A DNA stretch of 64,000 bases from Bradyrhizobium sp. CCBAU 51627 (GTDB taxonomy: Bacteria > Pseudomonadota > Alphaproteobacteria > Rhizobiales > Xanthobacteraceae), in contig NZ_LBJG01000005.1 in NCBI RefSeq assembly GCF_028128765.1, positions 310,001 through 374,000 on the forward strand. The letters are read 5' to 3'. Numbering within the stretch: the first letter of the stretch is position 1; each line of letters starts with the position of its first letter. A program made the translations under genes and the position numbers. Under the pieces are notes generated by a model. It ran no database searches, was not told where the DNA came from, and saw nothing but the letters and a program-made list of their open reading frames with translations. Positions 44,297 to 55,603 of this stretch are shown here, in pieces.

Positions 44297-44926
44297 TCAA
44301 CGCGCCGCAGGTTTCTCGATCAGCTTCTTCAGGCTGTCACGAGCCGGTTTGCTGTAGCCGTCGCCACTGCCCGAAGGCTGCTGCTCGGTGTCAGCTTGAT
44401 CATCATCTGGTTTGTTTTTCTTGAATCTCTTCAAGATGGTGTTCTCGGGGTCATCCGGCAAGAGGGACATCAGCCAATCCCCGGTTCCCTGGAGCACCAC
44501 GCGGGATTTGGCTCCGGTGACCCAGTCCGGGCGCTGCTTGTCCGGCACCAGCCAGGTGAAGAACAGGAAGGCGACCACGACGATCAAAAGCCCGCGAGCC
44601 AGCCCGAACAGGAACCCGAGGGTGCGGTCCAGCGCGCCAATGCGCGAATCCAGGATCATGTCGGAGATTCGGACCGTGATCACGGAGACGACGATCAGGG
44701 TCCCGACGAACACGCCTGCGACCACGACCACGCTCGCCACCGTGTCGTTGTTGAAATAGGTCTTGGCGGTCGGCAGCAGCTTGGAGAATGAGTACAGCGT
44801 CACAATCGCCGCGGTACCCCAGGCCGCGATCGAGAGGATCTCGCGCATGAAGCCGCGAACCATGGCGAGCAGGCCCGAGATCAGCATCACACCGAGCAGG
44901 ATCAGGTCGAGGAGTGTTACTGGCAT
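44297..44926 (-). CDS. cvpA: CvpA-family membrane protein
   Basis: A 209-residue protein with four transmembrane helices: PVTLLDLILLGVMLISGLLA, MREILSIAAWGTAAIVTLYS, VVVVAGVFVGTLIVVSVITV, and RTLGFLFGLARGLLIVVVAF. A charged C-terminal tail follows. CvpA is linked to colicin V production and envelope stress, and in proteobacteria usually lies just upstream of purF, as here. Confidence 0.92.
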   Translation of the reverse strand: MPVTLLDLILLGVMLISGLLAMVRGFMREILSIAAWGTAAIVTLYSFSKLLPTAKTYFNNDTVASVVVVAGVFVGTLIVVSVITVRISDMILDSRIGALDRTLGFLFGLARGLLIVVVAFLFFTWLVPDKQRPDWVTGAKSRVVLQGTGDWLMSLLPDDPENTILKRFKKNKPDDDQADTEQQPSGSGDGYSKPARDSLKKLIEKPAAR

Positions 44927-45094
44927 CGGCTGGTCTGGTCCGCTCGTACTCTCAAAGGGTGCTCAGCGAATCGGTGTTTGGCCGCCGACCTAAAAGAGGG
45001 CCAGACGACGCTTCCGGCAAGGCCGCAACCACGCAATCCCATGCTGCTTTTGTGACGGCTGTATAGCGGCGCGGGCGCTTGGCGTCACCTCCAG

Positions 45095-46543
<1,449 letters not shown>

Positions 46544-46733
46544 TGGTATGGTGAGTCGGAGGTTTCGATTGCGCTGATAGCACGGAACGGTGGGCGGCGC
46601 GGGCGTCCGTGAGCGCTTCCATTAGCCCAATTTCGTGCGGCCGATACACCCTTTGTTAGCGTTACGCCGTCCCGCCGCGCCGGACTTTGCCAAATGTTAG
46701 CGGACGCGGGTCCAGCTTCGGAACCAGGGTGGG

Positions 46734-47903
46734 GTGGCAAAACCAATGATGGTCCTCTTTCGGATACTGCTCGCGGTGGGCATGGGGCTTGGCGTTCTCG
46801 TGCCGGCGGGCCGCGTCGTTGCGGCCGATGCAAAGCCGCTCAATATCGTCTTCGTGAACCCCGGCAAGACCGGTGAGGTCTACTGGGACATGGTCTCGCA
46901 GACCATGCAGGCCGCCGGCCGCAAGCTCGACGCCCATGTCGAGGTGCTGACCAGCGAGCGCAATTACCGCATCATGCAGGAGCTTGGCCTCGGCGTGGTC
47001 GCACGTGCCGACAAGCCCGACTTCCTCATTCTATCGAACGAGGAGTCCGCCGCTGTTCCGATCCTCGAGGCGGCCGAGGCGGCGGGCATCAAGACGCTGC
47101 TGCTGTCGAACACGTTGATCGGCGAAGACGCGGCGCGCCTCGGGCCGCCGCGAGCCAAGCTCAAGAACTGGCTCGGCGACATCACGACCGATCTGACGAC
47201 CGCTGGCGCGCGGATGGCGAATGCGCTGATCGGCGCGGCGCGCAACGAGAAATGGCAAAGCCCTGACGGCAAGATCCATCTGCTCGGCATCGGCGGTGAC
47301 GAGATTACGCCGGCCTCGATCGCCCGCAATGCCGGTCTCCAGCTCGCGGTCGCGGCGGCGCCCGATGTGGTCGTGGACCGGATGCTGTTCGCCAACTGGA
47401 CGCAGTCGGAAGCGGAGCAGGTCGCGGCCAATTATCTGGGCTGGGCGCGACGCAAGGGCATCCGCCCTGCAGGGATCTGGGCTGGCAACGATCCGATGGC
47501 GCTGGGCGCGCTCAAGGCGGTCGTGGCCGCCGGCATCACACCGGGACAGGATATCCAGATTGTCGGCCTCAACTGGTCGGAGGATGCGCTGCGTGAAATC
47601 AAGGCCGGTCGTTTGCTGCTGACAGATGGCGGCCATTTCCTGCTCGGCGGCTGGTCGATCGTGCTGCTGCGCGACTATGCCGACGGCTGCGACTTCGCAG
47701 CCAGCTCGCCGCATATCGAGGTCAAGACCTCGGCGATCACGCGCGACAATCTCGCCTCCGTCGCTGCGCTGATCAAATCTCGGGCTTACGACCGGATCGA
47801 CTTTGCGCGATTCAGGGCAAAGCCGGGACGCTGCGGCCAGTATGACTTCTCCGTCGACGTGCTGATCTCTTCGCTGTCGCCTCCCAGCAGCACCGGTGAA
47901 TGA
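46734..47903 (+). CDS. Periplasmic sugar-type binding protein, sensor partner
   Basis: A 389-residue protein with a signal peptide (MVLFRILLAVGMGLGVLVPA, cleaved near VVAADA) and a type I periplasmic binding fold: PLNIVFVNPGKTGEVYWDMV, GIGGDEITPASIARNAGLQL and GIWAGNDPMALGALKAVVAA. This is the sugar/autoinducer branch (RbsB/LuxP-like). There are no transporter genes nearby. Its TGA overlaps the start of the GGDEF-EAL gene (ATGA), so it is probably a dedicated ligand receptor. GTG start; an ATG 4 codons later is possible. Confidence 0.85.
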   Translation: MAKPMMVLFRILLAVGMGLGVLVPAGRVVAADAKPLNIVFVNPGKTGEVYWDMVSQTMQAAGRKLDAHVEVLTSERNYRIMQELGLGVVARADKPDFLILSNEESAAVPILEAAEAAGIKTLLLSNTLIGEDAARLGPPRAKLKNWLGDITTDLTTAGARMANALIGAARNEKWQSPDGKIHLLGIGGDEITPASIARNAGLQLAVAAAPDVVVDRMLFANWTQSEAEQVAANYLGWARRKGIRPAGIWAGNDPMALGALKAVVAAGITPGQDIQIVGLNWSEDALREIKAGRLLLTDGGHFLLGGWSIVLLRDYADGCDFAASSPHIEVKTSAITRDNLASVAALIKSRAYDRIDFARFRAKPGRCGQYDFSVDVLISSLSPPSSTGE

Positions 47904-49954
47904 TGCCGGACGCTGACGAGATGAACGGCCCTGTGAAGCCCGCGCCATCGCGCTCGGTCGTCCGCGCGATGATCTGGGCCACCGTGCCCGTGCTGCTGCT
48001 GGTGCAACTGCTCGCGTCTGCCGGCGTCGAGGTCTCGAGCTTCTGGTCGCAGATCAAGCAGCTCGATGCCCGCATTGCCCGCGTTGCCGAGAGCCGCGCT
48101 GAATTGATCGCCGAGCCGCTCTGGAAGATGCGCTACGACCAGGTCACGGGTGTGCTCAACGAGATTATGCACGACGAGGCCATCGCAGCGGCCGCCATCT
48201 ACGACGATACCGGTGTGGTGATCGCCCGGGTGGTGGCGCGGCCCACGGTGCAGGCTCTCTCTGAGGTCTCGCGTCCGATCGCCTATCGCAATGGCAACAT
48301 TGCGGTTCAGGCCGGCCGCATCGTGATCGCCTATTCCTATGCGACGCTCTACATGGACGCCGGCAGCAGGCTGGGGCTGCTTCTCGTGGTCGGCCTGCTC
48401 GGGACGCTTGCGACCGTGATCGCAATGCGCATCTCAGCCAACATCTTCATTGGCAGGCCGCTGGCGGCGATGATGTCGGCGATCCAGCGCAGCAAGCAGG
48501 ACGGCCGTGCGTACCCGGCGGATGTCAAATCGTCGAACGAATTCGGCCAGCTCGCGAACGCCTTCAACGCGATGCAGCACACGACGTCAGGCGCGCTCGA
48601 CCGGCTCGGCCACATGGCCGAGCATGATCCGCTCACGGGGCTGCCCAACCGCCGCTCGCTGTCCGAGCGGCTGGTGACCTTGAGCGGCGATGCCGGCTCG
48701 CCGGACGCGCTGATCGCCTTCTGCTTCATCGACCTCGACGATTTCAAGGGCATCAACGACACCTTCGGTCACGATGCCGGCGACAAGTTCCTGGTCCAGA
48801 TCTCCGAGCGGCTTCGCGGCACGGTCGAGCCGGAAGATTGGGTCGCGCGGCTCGGCGGCGATGAGTTCGTGGTCATTCGCCCTGAGGTCAGCAATGAAGC
48901 GGCCGCAGAAGCCTTCGCGCGACAATTGCTGGATGCGATTTCCGCGCCGGTCCTGCTGCATGACAAGCAGGTCGTGCCGCGCGCCAGCATCGGCCTTGCC
49001 GTGCGCCGCGCCGGCGACCCCGAGCTGTCGCATTTGCCGGCGCTGGCCGACATCGCGCTTTATCACGCCAAGAGCAAGGCGCCAGGCACCGTGGCGGTGC
49101 TGGACGAAGCGCTCCAGCGTCATTATCGGCGCCGCCGGGATCTGGAGCTCGCCATTCCCACGGGCTTCGCCGAGCAGCAATTCGAAGTCTGGTATCAGAG
49201 CCAGGTCGACATGATGACCCAGGAGGTCATCGGCCTGGAGGCGCTCATTCGTTGGCGCCATCCCGAGCACGGCGTGATCAGCCCCGGTGAATTCCTGCCG
49301 CTGATTGAGCGCAGCGGCAACAATGCGCGCCTGACACGCTACGTGCTGACCGACGCCTGCCGCGCGCTGCGGCAGCTGGCCGCTGCTGGCAAGCCGTACA
49401 TCCGGATCGCGATCAATCTGCCGCCGTCCGAGCTTGCCGACCATTCGCTCGCGGCCGAGCTGCGCGAGACCTGCGAGCGCTTCGGTGTCGCTGCCTCGTT
49501 GATCGAGCTCGAGATCACGGAGGGATCGCTGATCAACAATATCGCCAGCGCGTCCGAAACGCTGCGCCGGCTGCGGCGCCTGGGCGCGACCATTGCACTC
49601 GACGATTTCGGCACGGGCTACAGCTCGCTCGCCCACCTCAGGCGCTTTCCGCTCGATAAGGTCAAGATCGACAAGGCGTTCATCCGCGAAATTCCTGAGA
49701 GCGCCGAAGACAAGGCGATCATCGGCGTCATCGCCTCGCTCGCAGGCACGCTCGGGCTCACCCTGGTCGCGGAAGGCATCGAACGCGGCGAGCAGGCGCA
49801 GGCTATGCGCGAGATGGGCGTGAGGCTCGGCCAGGGTTTTCTGTACCACAAGCCGCAACCGCTCGACGCGGTGCTGCGCGGGCTTGCTGAAAGCGGGAGC
49901 GGCGATGATCGCGTGCTGGCAGATAGCCCGTCGATTGCGCCCGAATTCGCCTGA
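47900..49954 (+). CDS. Membrane GGDEF-EAL cyclic-di-GMP enzyme
   Basis: A 684-residue protein. Transmembrane helix 1 is at about residues 18-38, a periplasmic segment of about 110 residues follows, helix 2 is near 155-177, and a HAMP-like linker leads to a GGDEF domain (LGGDEF near 319-323) and an EAL domain (LEALIRWRHPEHG near 444). GGDEF is intact but the I-site RxxD reads EPED, so product inhibition is unlikely. The EAL motifs (EALIRW, INLPPSEL, ITEGSL, LDDFGTGYSS, VAEGIE) look complete. Its start is coupled to the upstream binding-protein gene. Confidence 0.92.
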   Translation: MMPDADEMNGPVKPAPSRSVVRAMIWATVPVLLLVQLLASAGVEVSSFWSQIKQLDARIARVAESRAELIAEPLWKMRYDQVTGVLNEIMHDEAIAAAAIYDDTGVVIARVVARPTVQALSEVSRPIAYRNGNIAVQAGRIVIAYSYATLYMDAGSRLGLLLVVGLLGTLATVIAMRISANIFIGRPLAAMMSAIQRSKQDGRAYPADVKSSNEFGQLANAFNAMQHTTSGALDRLGHMAEHDPLTGLPNRRSLSERLVTLSGDAGSPDALIAFCFIDLDDFKGINDTFGHDAGDKFLVQISERLRGTVEPEDWVARLGGDEFVVIRPEVSNEAAAEAFARQLLDAISAPVLLHDKQVVPRASIGLAVRRAGDPELSHLPALADIALYHAKSKAPGTVAVLDEALQRHYRRRRDLELAIPTGFAEQQFEVWYQSQVDMMTQEVIGLEALIRWRHPEHGVISPGEFLPLIERSGNNARLTRYVLTDACRALRQLAAAGKPYIRIAINLPPSELADHSLAAELRETCERFGVAASLIELEITEGSLINNIASASETLRRLRRLGATIALDDFGTGYSSLAHLRRFPLDKVKIDKAFIREIPESAEDKAIIGVIASLAGTLGLTLVAEGIERGEQAQAMREMGVRLGQGFLYHKPQPLDAVLRGLAESGSGDDRVLADSPSIAPEFA

Positions 49955-49957
49955 GCG

Positions 49958-50770
49958 CTACGGCTGCGCCGCGTTCCAGAACATTGAGAGCCCGGCCGCG
50001 AGCATGATCGCATCCATCACCAGGCGGAACCTCTCCGGTTTCAGGTGCAGGACGAAGCGTTTGGCGACGAAGGCGCCTGACATCAGCGAGGAGCCCGCGA
50101 TTAGGCCCTTGATGAAGACCTCGCCGGTGAGCGCGCCGAAGCGTTCGAAGGTCACGGACTTCGCGAAATAGAGCCCAAGCGACGAGGCCGCCTCGGTTGC
50201 GAGGAAAGCCCCCTTCGACAAGCCATAGAACAGGAACAGCGGCACGCTGAGCGGACCGGTCGAGACCACGATGCCGGTGAGATAGCCGATGATCGCACCG
50301 CCGATCGCCAGATGCCAGAGATTGGCCTTGAGGTCGTGCCGCGCCAGCCAATGCCGCACCGGCACCATCGCGATCAGGAAGATGCCGATGGCGAGATCGA
50401 CGGCATGCGGGGGCAGGGCGAGCAGCGTCCGTGCGCCCAGCGCCGCGGCTGGAATGCCCGTGCCCGAATAGGCCGCGCAGGCTCGCCAGTCGACCTCGCG
50501 CCACCACGCGAGAATCCGCGAAAAATTCGCCATCACGGAGGCGACCGCCATGATCGGCACGGCCTCCCTCGGGCCATAGGCGTAGACCAGCACCGGCATC
50601 AGCATGATCGACGACCCCGTGCCGACGATGCCGGAAATGGTGCCGGCGATAAGGCCGACGGAAAGGACGAAAAGGAAAGCCAAGGGGGAAGGGCTCCAGA
50701 CATCCGGGAATTGACGGTTTCCCGCTTGGCGCTGCTCGCAGCGGACGGGGAGTTCGTCCATGGGTGACAT
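49958..50770 (-). CDS. TauE/SafE-family anion permease
   Basis: A 270-residue membrane protein with about 8 helices: LIAGTISGIVGTGSSIMLMP is the family motif, and GYLTGIVVSTGPLSVPLFLF the second-half counterpart. An N-terminal soluble stretch (MSPMDELPVRCEQRQAGNRQ) is unusual and may indicate a later start. It is only distantly similar to the permease at 22093. It converges tail to tail on the GGDEF-EAL gene with 3 bp between stops. Confidence 0.83.
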   Translation of the reverse strand: MSPMDELPVRCEQRQAGNRQFPDVWSPSPLAFLFVLSVGLIAGTISGIVGTGSSIMLMPVLVYAYGPREAVPIMAVASVMANFSRILAWWREVDWRACAAYSGTGIPAAALGARTLLALPPHAVDLAIGIFLIAMVPVRHWLARHDLKANLWHLAIGGAIIGYLTGIVVSTGPLSVPLFLFYGLSKGAFLATEAASSLGLYFAKSVTFERFGALTGEVFIKGLIAGSSLMSGAFVAKRFVLHLKPERFRLVMDAIMLAAGLSMFWNAAQP

Positions 50771-50817
50771 CCTGCCAGTGTTTTGCCCGACGAGTCAAAC
50801 CGTATTTCTGAATATCA

Positions 50818-50866
50818 GTAATCCGTTGATCTGGCAGGAATCGGCTACTGTGCATGGGGTTGTTTT
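50818..50866 (+). repeat. Dispersed 49-bp repeat, copy 2
   Basis: Ungapped partner of 7679-7727 (42 of 49 identical, last 26 identical). It lies between the TauE-type permease and xthA, both on the opposite strand. Confidence 0.7.
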
Positions 50867-50964
50867 TCATGATGTTGTTGGGACGGCGCACTGCTGTTCG
50901 ACGATTTCGATCTCGATGCGGTGTCGGTGAACGTGGTCGACGGCAAGAACCTGTGGTGAGGTCG

Positions 50965-51735
50965 TCACCGCAATGCGATCCAGGCCGGCGCGTGATCGCT
51001 CGCGCCGTCCTTGCCGCGCACCTTCCGGTCCACACCGGCTTTGGCCAGGCGTGAGGCGAGGGCAGGGCTCAGCAGCAGATGATCGAGCCGCAAGCCCGCA
51101 TCGCGCGGCCAGCGGTTTCGCTTGTAGTCCCAGAACGTGTAGATGCGCTTTTCGGGATTCAGCCTGCGGATCGCGTCGCACCAGCCTTGCTCGACAAGCG
51201 AGGCGAACGCCGCGCGGCTCGCCGGCTGAATGAGCGCGTCCTTGTCCCATGAGCGGGTCGGATAGATGTCGATCTCATCAGGGGCGACGTTGTAATCGCC
51301 GGCGAGCACCACCGGCAGGTCCTGCTTGATGAAGGTCCCGGCGTGACGCTTCAGCCGCGCAAACCAGTCGAGCTTGTAGTCGAATTTCGGCCCCGGCTGC
51401 GGATTGCCGTTGGGCAGGTAGATGCTCGTGACGATGATCCCGCGCACGGCGGCCTCGATGTAACGAGCTTCGAGATCCCCAGGCTTTCCGGGCAACCGAT
51501 CGCGCGTGAGGATAGGCTCCGTGCCACGGGCGAGGATGGCGACACCGTTCCAGGCCTTTTGTCCACGCCAGACTGCGCCATAGCCGGCCTTTTCGATCGC
51601 AGCTGCCGGAAATTCGCCATCACTTGCCTTCAATTCCTGAAGCGCGACGACATCGGGCTTCGCCGCGCGCATCCATGCGAGCAGATTGGGCAGGCGACGG
51701 TTGATGTTGTTGATGTTGAATGTCGCAATCTTCAT
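50965..51735 (-). CDS. xthA: Exodeoxyribonuclease III
   Basis: A 256-residue Mg-dependent AP endonuclease/3' exonuclease of base-excision repair. Conserved residues are in ATFNINNINRRLPNLLAWM, VVALQELKA (catalytic Glu), LAGDYNVAPDEIDIY, LRLDHLLLSP and ASDHAPAWI. Length is normal for the ExoIII family. Divergent from the small Cys-rich secreted protein. Confidence 0.94.
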   Translation of the reverse strand: MKIATFNINNINRRLPNLLAWMRAAKPDVVALQELKASDGEFPAAAIEKAGYGAVWRGQKAWNGVAILARGTEPILTRDRLPGKPGDLEARYIEAAVRGIIVTSIYLPNGNPQPGPKFDYKLDWFARLKRHAGTFIKQDLPVVLAGDYNVAPDEIDIYPTRSWDKDALIQPASRAAFASLVEQGWCDAIRRLNPEKRIYTFWDYKRNRWPRDAGLRLDHLLLSPALASRLAKAGVDRKVRGKDGASDHAPAWIALR

Positions 51736-51774
51736 GTAGAGCTACCGGCTCTGCCTTTCCTTACCGGAGATACA

Positions 51775-51993
51775 ATGCCCAAGTTGAGCTTTGCCGTTCT
51801 TGCGTTCGTCGTTGCGCTCTCCGGAGCCGCTTCGGCACAATCGTCCGATACGCGCGGTGCGTGCAAGGCGGACTACGACAAATTCTGCGCGGGCATCGCT
51901 CCCGGCGGCGGCAAGATTATCGCTTGCCTGAACGCCAAGCGTGACCAGCTCAGCGCGACCTGCAAGGCGGCGCTCGACAGCCGGAAGAAGTAA
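51775..51993 (+). CDS. Small secreted Cys-rich protein (GLG1-repeat-like)
   Basis: A 72-residue protein with a signal peptide (MPKLSFAVLAFVVALSGAAS, cleaved at ASA-Q). A single domain follows with four Cys: RGACKADYDKFCAGIAPGGG, then IIACLNAKRDQLSATCKAAL. The C-x7-C...C-x11-C spacing matches the cysteine-rich GLG1 repeat seen in short rhizobial exported proteins. Function unknown. It lies 39 bp from the divergent xthA. Confidence 0.8.
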   Translation: MPKLSFAVLAFVVALSGAASAQSSDTRGACKADYDKFCAGIAPGGGKIIACLNAKRDQLSATCKAALDSRKK

Positions 51994-52005
51994 GGGGCGA
52001 GGCGC

Positions 52006-53289
52006 TCAGCCCGGCAGCGGCGGCGGGGCCGCCGGCTGCTCGATTGGCGGCGGGGAAGGCGGCTGGTCGGCTGCCTGCTCGGGCTCCGGCTTCGTCAGCG
52101 GCTCGACCACGTTGCCGCCCTTGTAGACGCGGGCGTAGCGGTGGCCGAGACTGGTCAGCACCTCGTAGCCAATGGTGCCAAAATGGTGCGCGAGTTCGTC
52201 GACGGTGATGCCTTCACCGAGCAGCGTCACCATATGGCCGCGCCGTGCCGCGTTCGGCGGCAGATCGGTGATGTCGATCGCGATCAGGTCCATGGAGATG
52301 CGGCCCGCAACCGGGCAGCGCTTGCCGGCGACGATGACCTCGGCGCCGCGGGTGCCATCGTTGGAGCTGGCGGCGCGGAAATACCCGTCGGCATAGCCCA
52401 CCGCGATGATCGCGAGCTTGGTCTGCCGCCGCGCGGTCCAGGTGCCGCCATAGCCGACCGTCTCGCCGCGCTCGACATTGCGGGTCTGCACGATGCGTGC
52501 CTTCAAGTCGACGACCGGCTGCATCGGGTTGTCGGCTTCCGGGGTCGGATTGACGCCGTAGAGCGCGGCGCCCGGTCGCACCAGATCGAATTGGAACGGC
52601 GCGCCAAGGAAAATGCCTGAGGAATTCGCAAGCGCCGCCGGCACGCCGGAGAATTCGCTGGCAATGCCGCGGAAGGCTGCAAGCTGCCTGGCGTTGACGG
52701 GGCTGTTGAGCTGCTCGGCCGAGACCAGGTGGCTCATCACCAGCGTGATGCCGTGATCGCCGGCATTGATGCGGGGGATGATGGCCTGCGCCTCCGCGAG
52801 CGTCAGGCCGAGCCGGTTCATGCCGGTGTCGATATGGATCGCCGCCCCCCCCGACCAGCCGGTGCGGCGGCAGAACACGTCCCATTCGGCGAGCTCGTTG
52901 AGGTCGCCGATCACGGGACGACAGTTGATCTTGGCGTAGTGCTGGCCGGTGTTCTGGAAATAGCCGCCAAGCACATAGATCGTGGCATCAGGCACCGCCG
53001 CGCGGGCGGTGCGTGCCTCCTCGATGGTGGCGACGAAGAAGGTCTTGCAGCCGGCCTTGTTCAGCGCGTGCGCGACCTGCGCGGTGCCGCACCCATAGGC
53101 GTCGGCCTTGATCACCGCCGAGCACTCGGCCGGCACCGCCGTCTTCTCGAGCTTGCGCCAGTTGGCGATGATGGCGTCGAGATCGACGGTCAGCACGCCG
53201 CCGTACGGCGCGAGCGCGGCGGCCTGATTGGCCTCCGCGGAAAGAAGGCCGGATTGCTGGATCATGTTCGGAGCGGACGCCATTGTCAT
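52006..53289 (-). CDS. alr: Alanine racemase
   Basis: A 427-residue PLP enzyme that makes D-Ala for peptidoglycan. The PLP Lys is K61 in AVIKADAYGCG, substrate contacts are in HIDTGMNRLGL, and the second catalytic Tyr is in ETVGYGGTW. VAGRISMDLIAIDIT precedes the C-terminal barrel. An unusual Pro-rich tail (PEPEQAADQPPSPPPIEQPA) extends the protein. It lies 56 bp downstream of dnaB, a conserved pairing. Confidence 0.95.
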   Translation of the reverse strand: MTMASAPNMIQQSGLLSAEANQAAALAPYGGVLTVDLDAIIANWRKLEKTAVPAECSAVIKADAYGCGTAQVAHALNKAGCKTFFVATIEEARTARAAVPDATIYVLGGYFQNTGQHYAKINCRPVIGDLNELAEWDVFCRRTGWSGGAAIHIDTGMNRLGLTLAEAQAIIPRINAGDHGITLVMSHLVSAEQLNSPVNARQLAAFRGIASEFSGVPAALANSSGIFLGAPFQFDLVRPGAALYGVNPTPEADNPMQPVVDLKARIVQTRNVERGETVGYGGTWTARRQTKLAIIAVGYADGYFRAASSNDGTRGAEVIVAGKRCPVAGRISMDLIAIDITDLPPNAARRGHMVTLLGEGITVDELAHHFGTIGYEVLTSLGHRYARVYKGGNVVEPLTKPEPEQAADQPPSPPPIEQPAAPPPLPG

Positions 53290-53345
53290 GGCGCCGTTTT
53301 ACGCAAGAGCCCCGCGGGGTTCAACCCACGGAACTGGTCTATGAC

Positions 53346-54854
<1,509 letters not shown>

Positions 54855-55130
54855 GGTCGGACGTGCTTAGCAATTTTCTTGGGCGGATGCGGGGCCGGGA
54901 TAAAGCGCCGCCGAAGGCGAAAGCGGAAGCAAAAGCTGGTCGCTATCAACCGATCTTAAAAATGGTGGATGATTAGCGGCCGCAGCATGCGCCGCGCTTG
55001 ACGGATTTTCGCGGACTCTGGCCGGACCGGAAGTGGCCGCCATCCCGTCACGGAATAATCCGGATGCGGTGAACCTAATGATTTGAGATGCAGACCCATT
55101 TAAGGGCGCGCTGGCGCGCCCCGCGCGGGT

Positions 55131-55250
55131 TCAGACCAGCAGGAGGTAGACCAGCGCAATCAGGGCCGCGCCGACGCCGGTGGCGATCAGGGCGTAGTCG
55201 GTGCGGAGATCGTCCTGCACGTCGACCGGGGTTTGGGTCTCTTTGCTCAT
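55131..55250 (-). CDS. Very small single-helix membrane protein
   Basis: A 39-residue frame: MSKETQTPVDVQDDLRTDYA followed by LIATGVGAALIALVYLLLV. A polar N terminus leads into one C-terminal transmembrane helix, giving a tail-anchored topology. Codon use is GC-rich as in real genes here. It is isolated between dnaB and cfa. Family unknown. Confidence 0.55.
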   Translation of the reverse strand: MSKETQTPVDVQDDLRTDYALIATGVGAALIALVYLLLV

Positions 55251-55603
55251 GGCGTCGGTCTAAGGCAGAGCCGCCGAGAGGAATGTGAACCAGATCACAT
55301 CTCCCCGGATTCTTTCGGGGGTAGGACAAGGGAACGGGCGAGCGGGCTGAGGATTGTCTCCCGCAACCCGCCAGCATGGGAACGAGGCAGGAGATGCGGC
55401 CAGAACGGCAGCACCAGATTTGGCGAAGCGAGACAGGCAGTCGGCTTTGGCTGTCCGGGCTGATCGCCGCCATGCAGCATGCCGAGCGGCCCGAAATCCG
55501 GCGTCAGCCGGTCGCACCCGAAGTTATCGCGGAACTGAGGGCGCAGTTGATCTTAACGGCGTCTTACCGCCCCTCCCGGATATCGGCCCTGCGTCACTAG
55601 GGC
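55251..55603. other. Intergenic stretch with one weak ORF
   Basis: Apart from a marginal plus-strand ORF, no gene can be supported. Overlapping minus-strand ORFs are Pro/Arg-rich and lack ribosome-binding sites. Nothing else structured was noted. Confidence 0.45.
55394..55600 (+). CDS. Doubtful small ORF
   Basis: A 68-codon frame beginning MRPERQHQIWRSETGSRLWL and containing IAAMQHAERPEIRRQPVAPE. GAGG lies 6 nt before the ATG. No recognisable family, signal or membrane segment. It is listed only because no better reading exists for this stretch. Confidence 0.25.
   Translation: MRPERQHQIWRSETGSRLWLSGLIAAMQHAERPEIRRQPVAPEVIAELRAQLILTASYRPSRISALRH

Noticed and set aside
50891..50959. Possible C-terminal remnant reading LLFDDFDLDAVSVNVVDGKN
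   Set aside because: Protein-like but only 22 codons, with a stop close upstream and no recognisable family; chance cannot be excluded.
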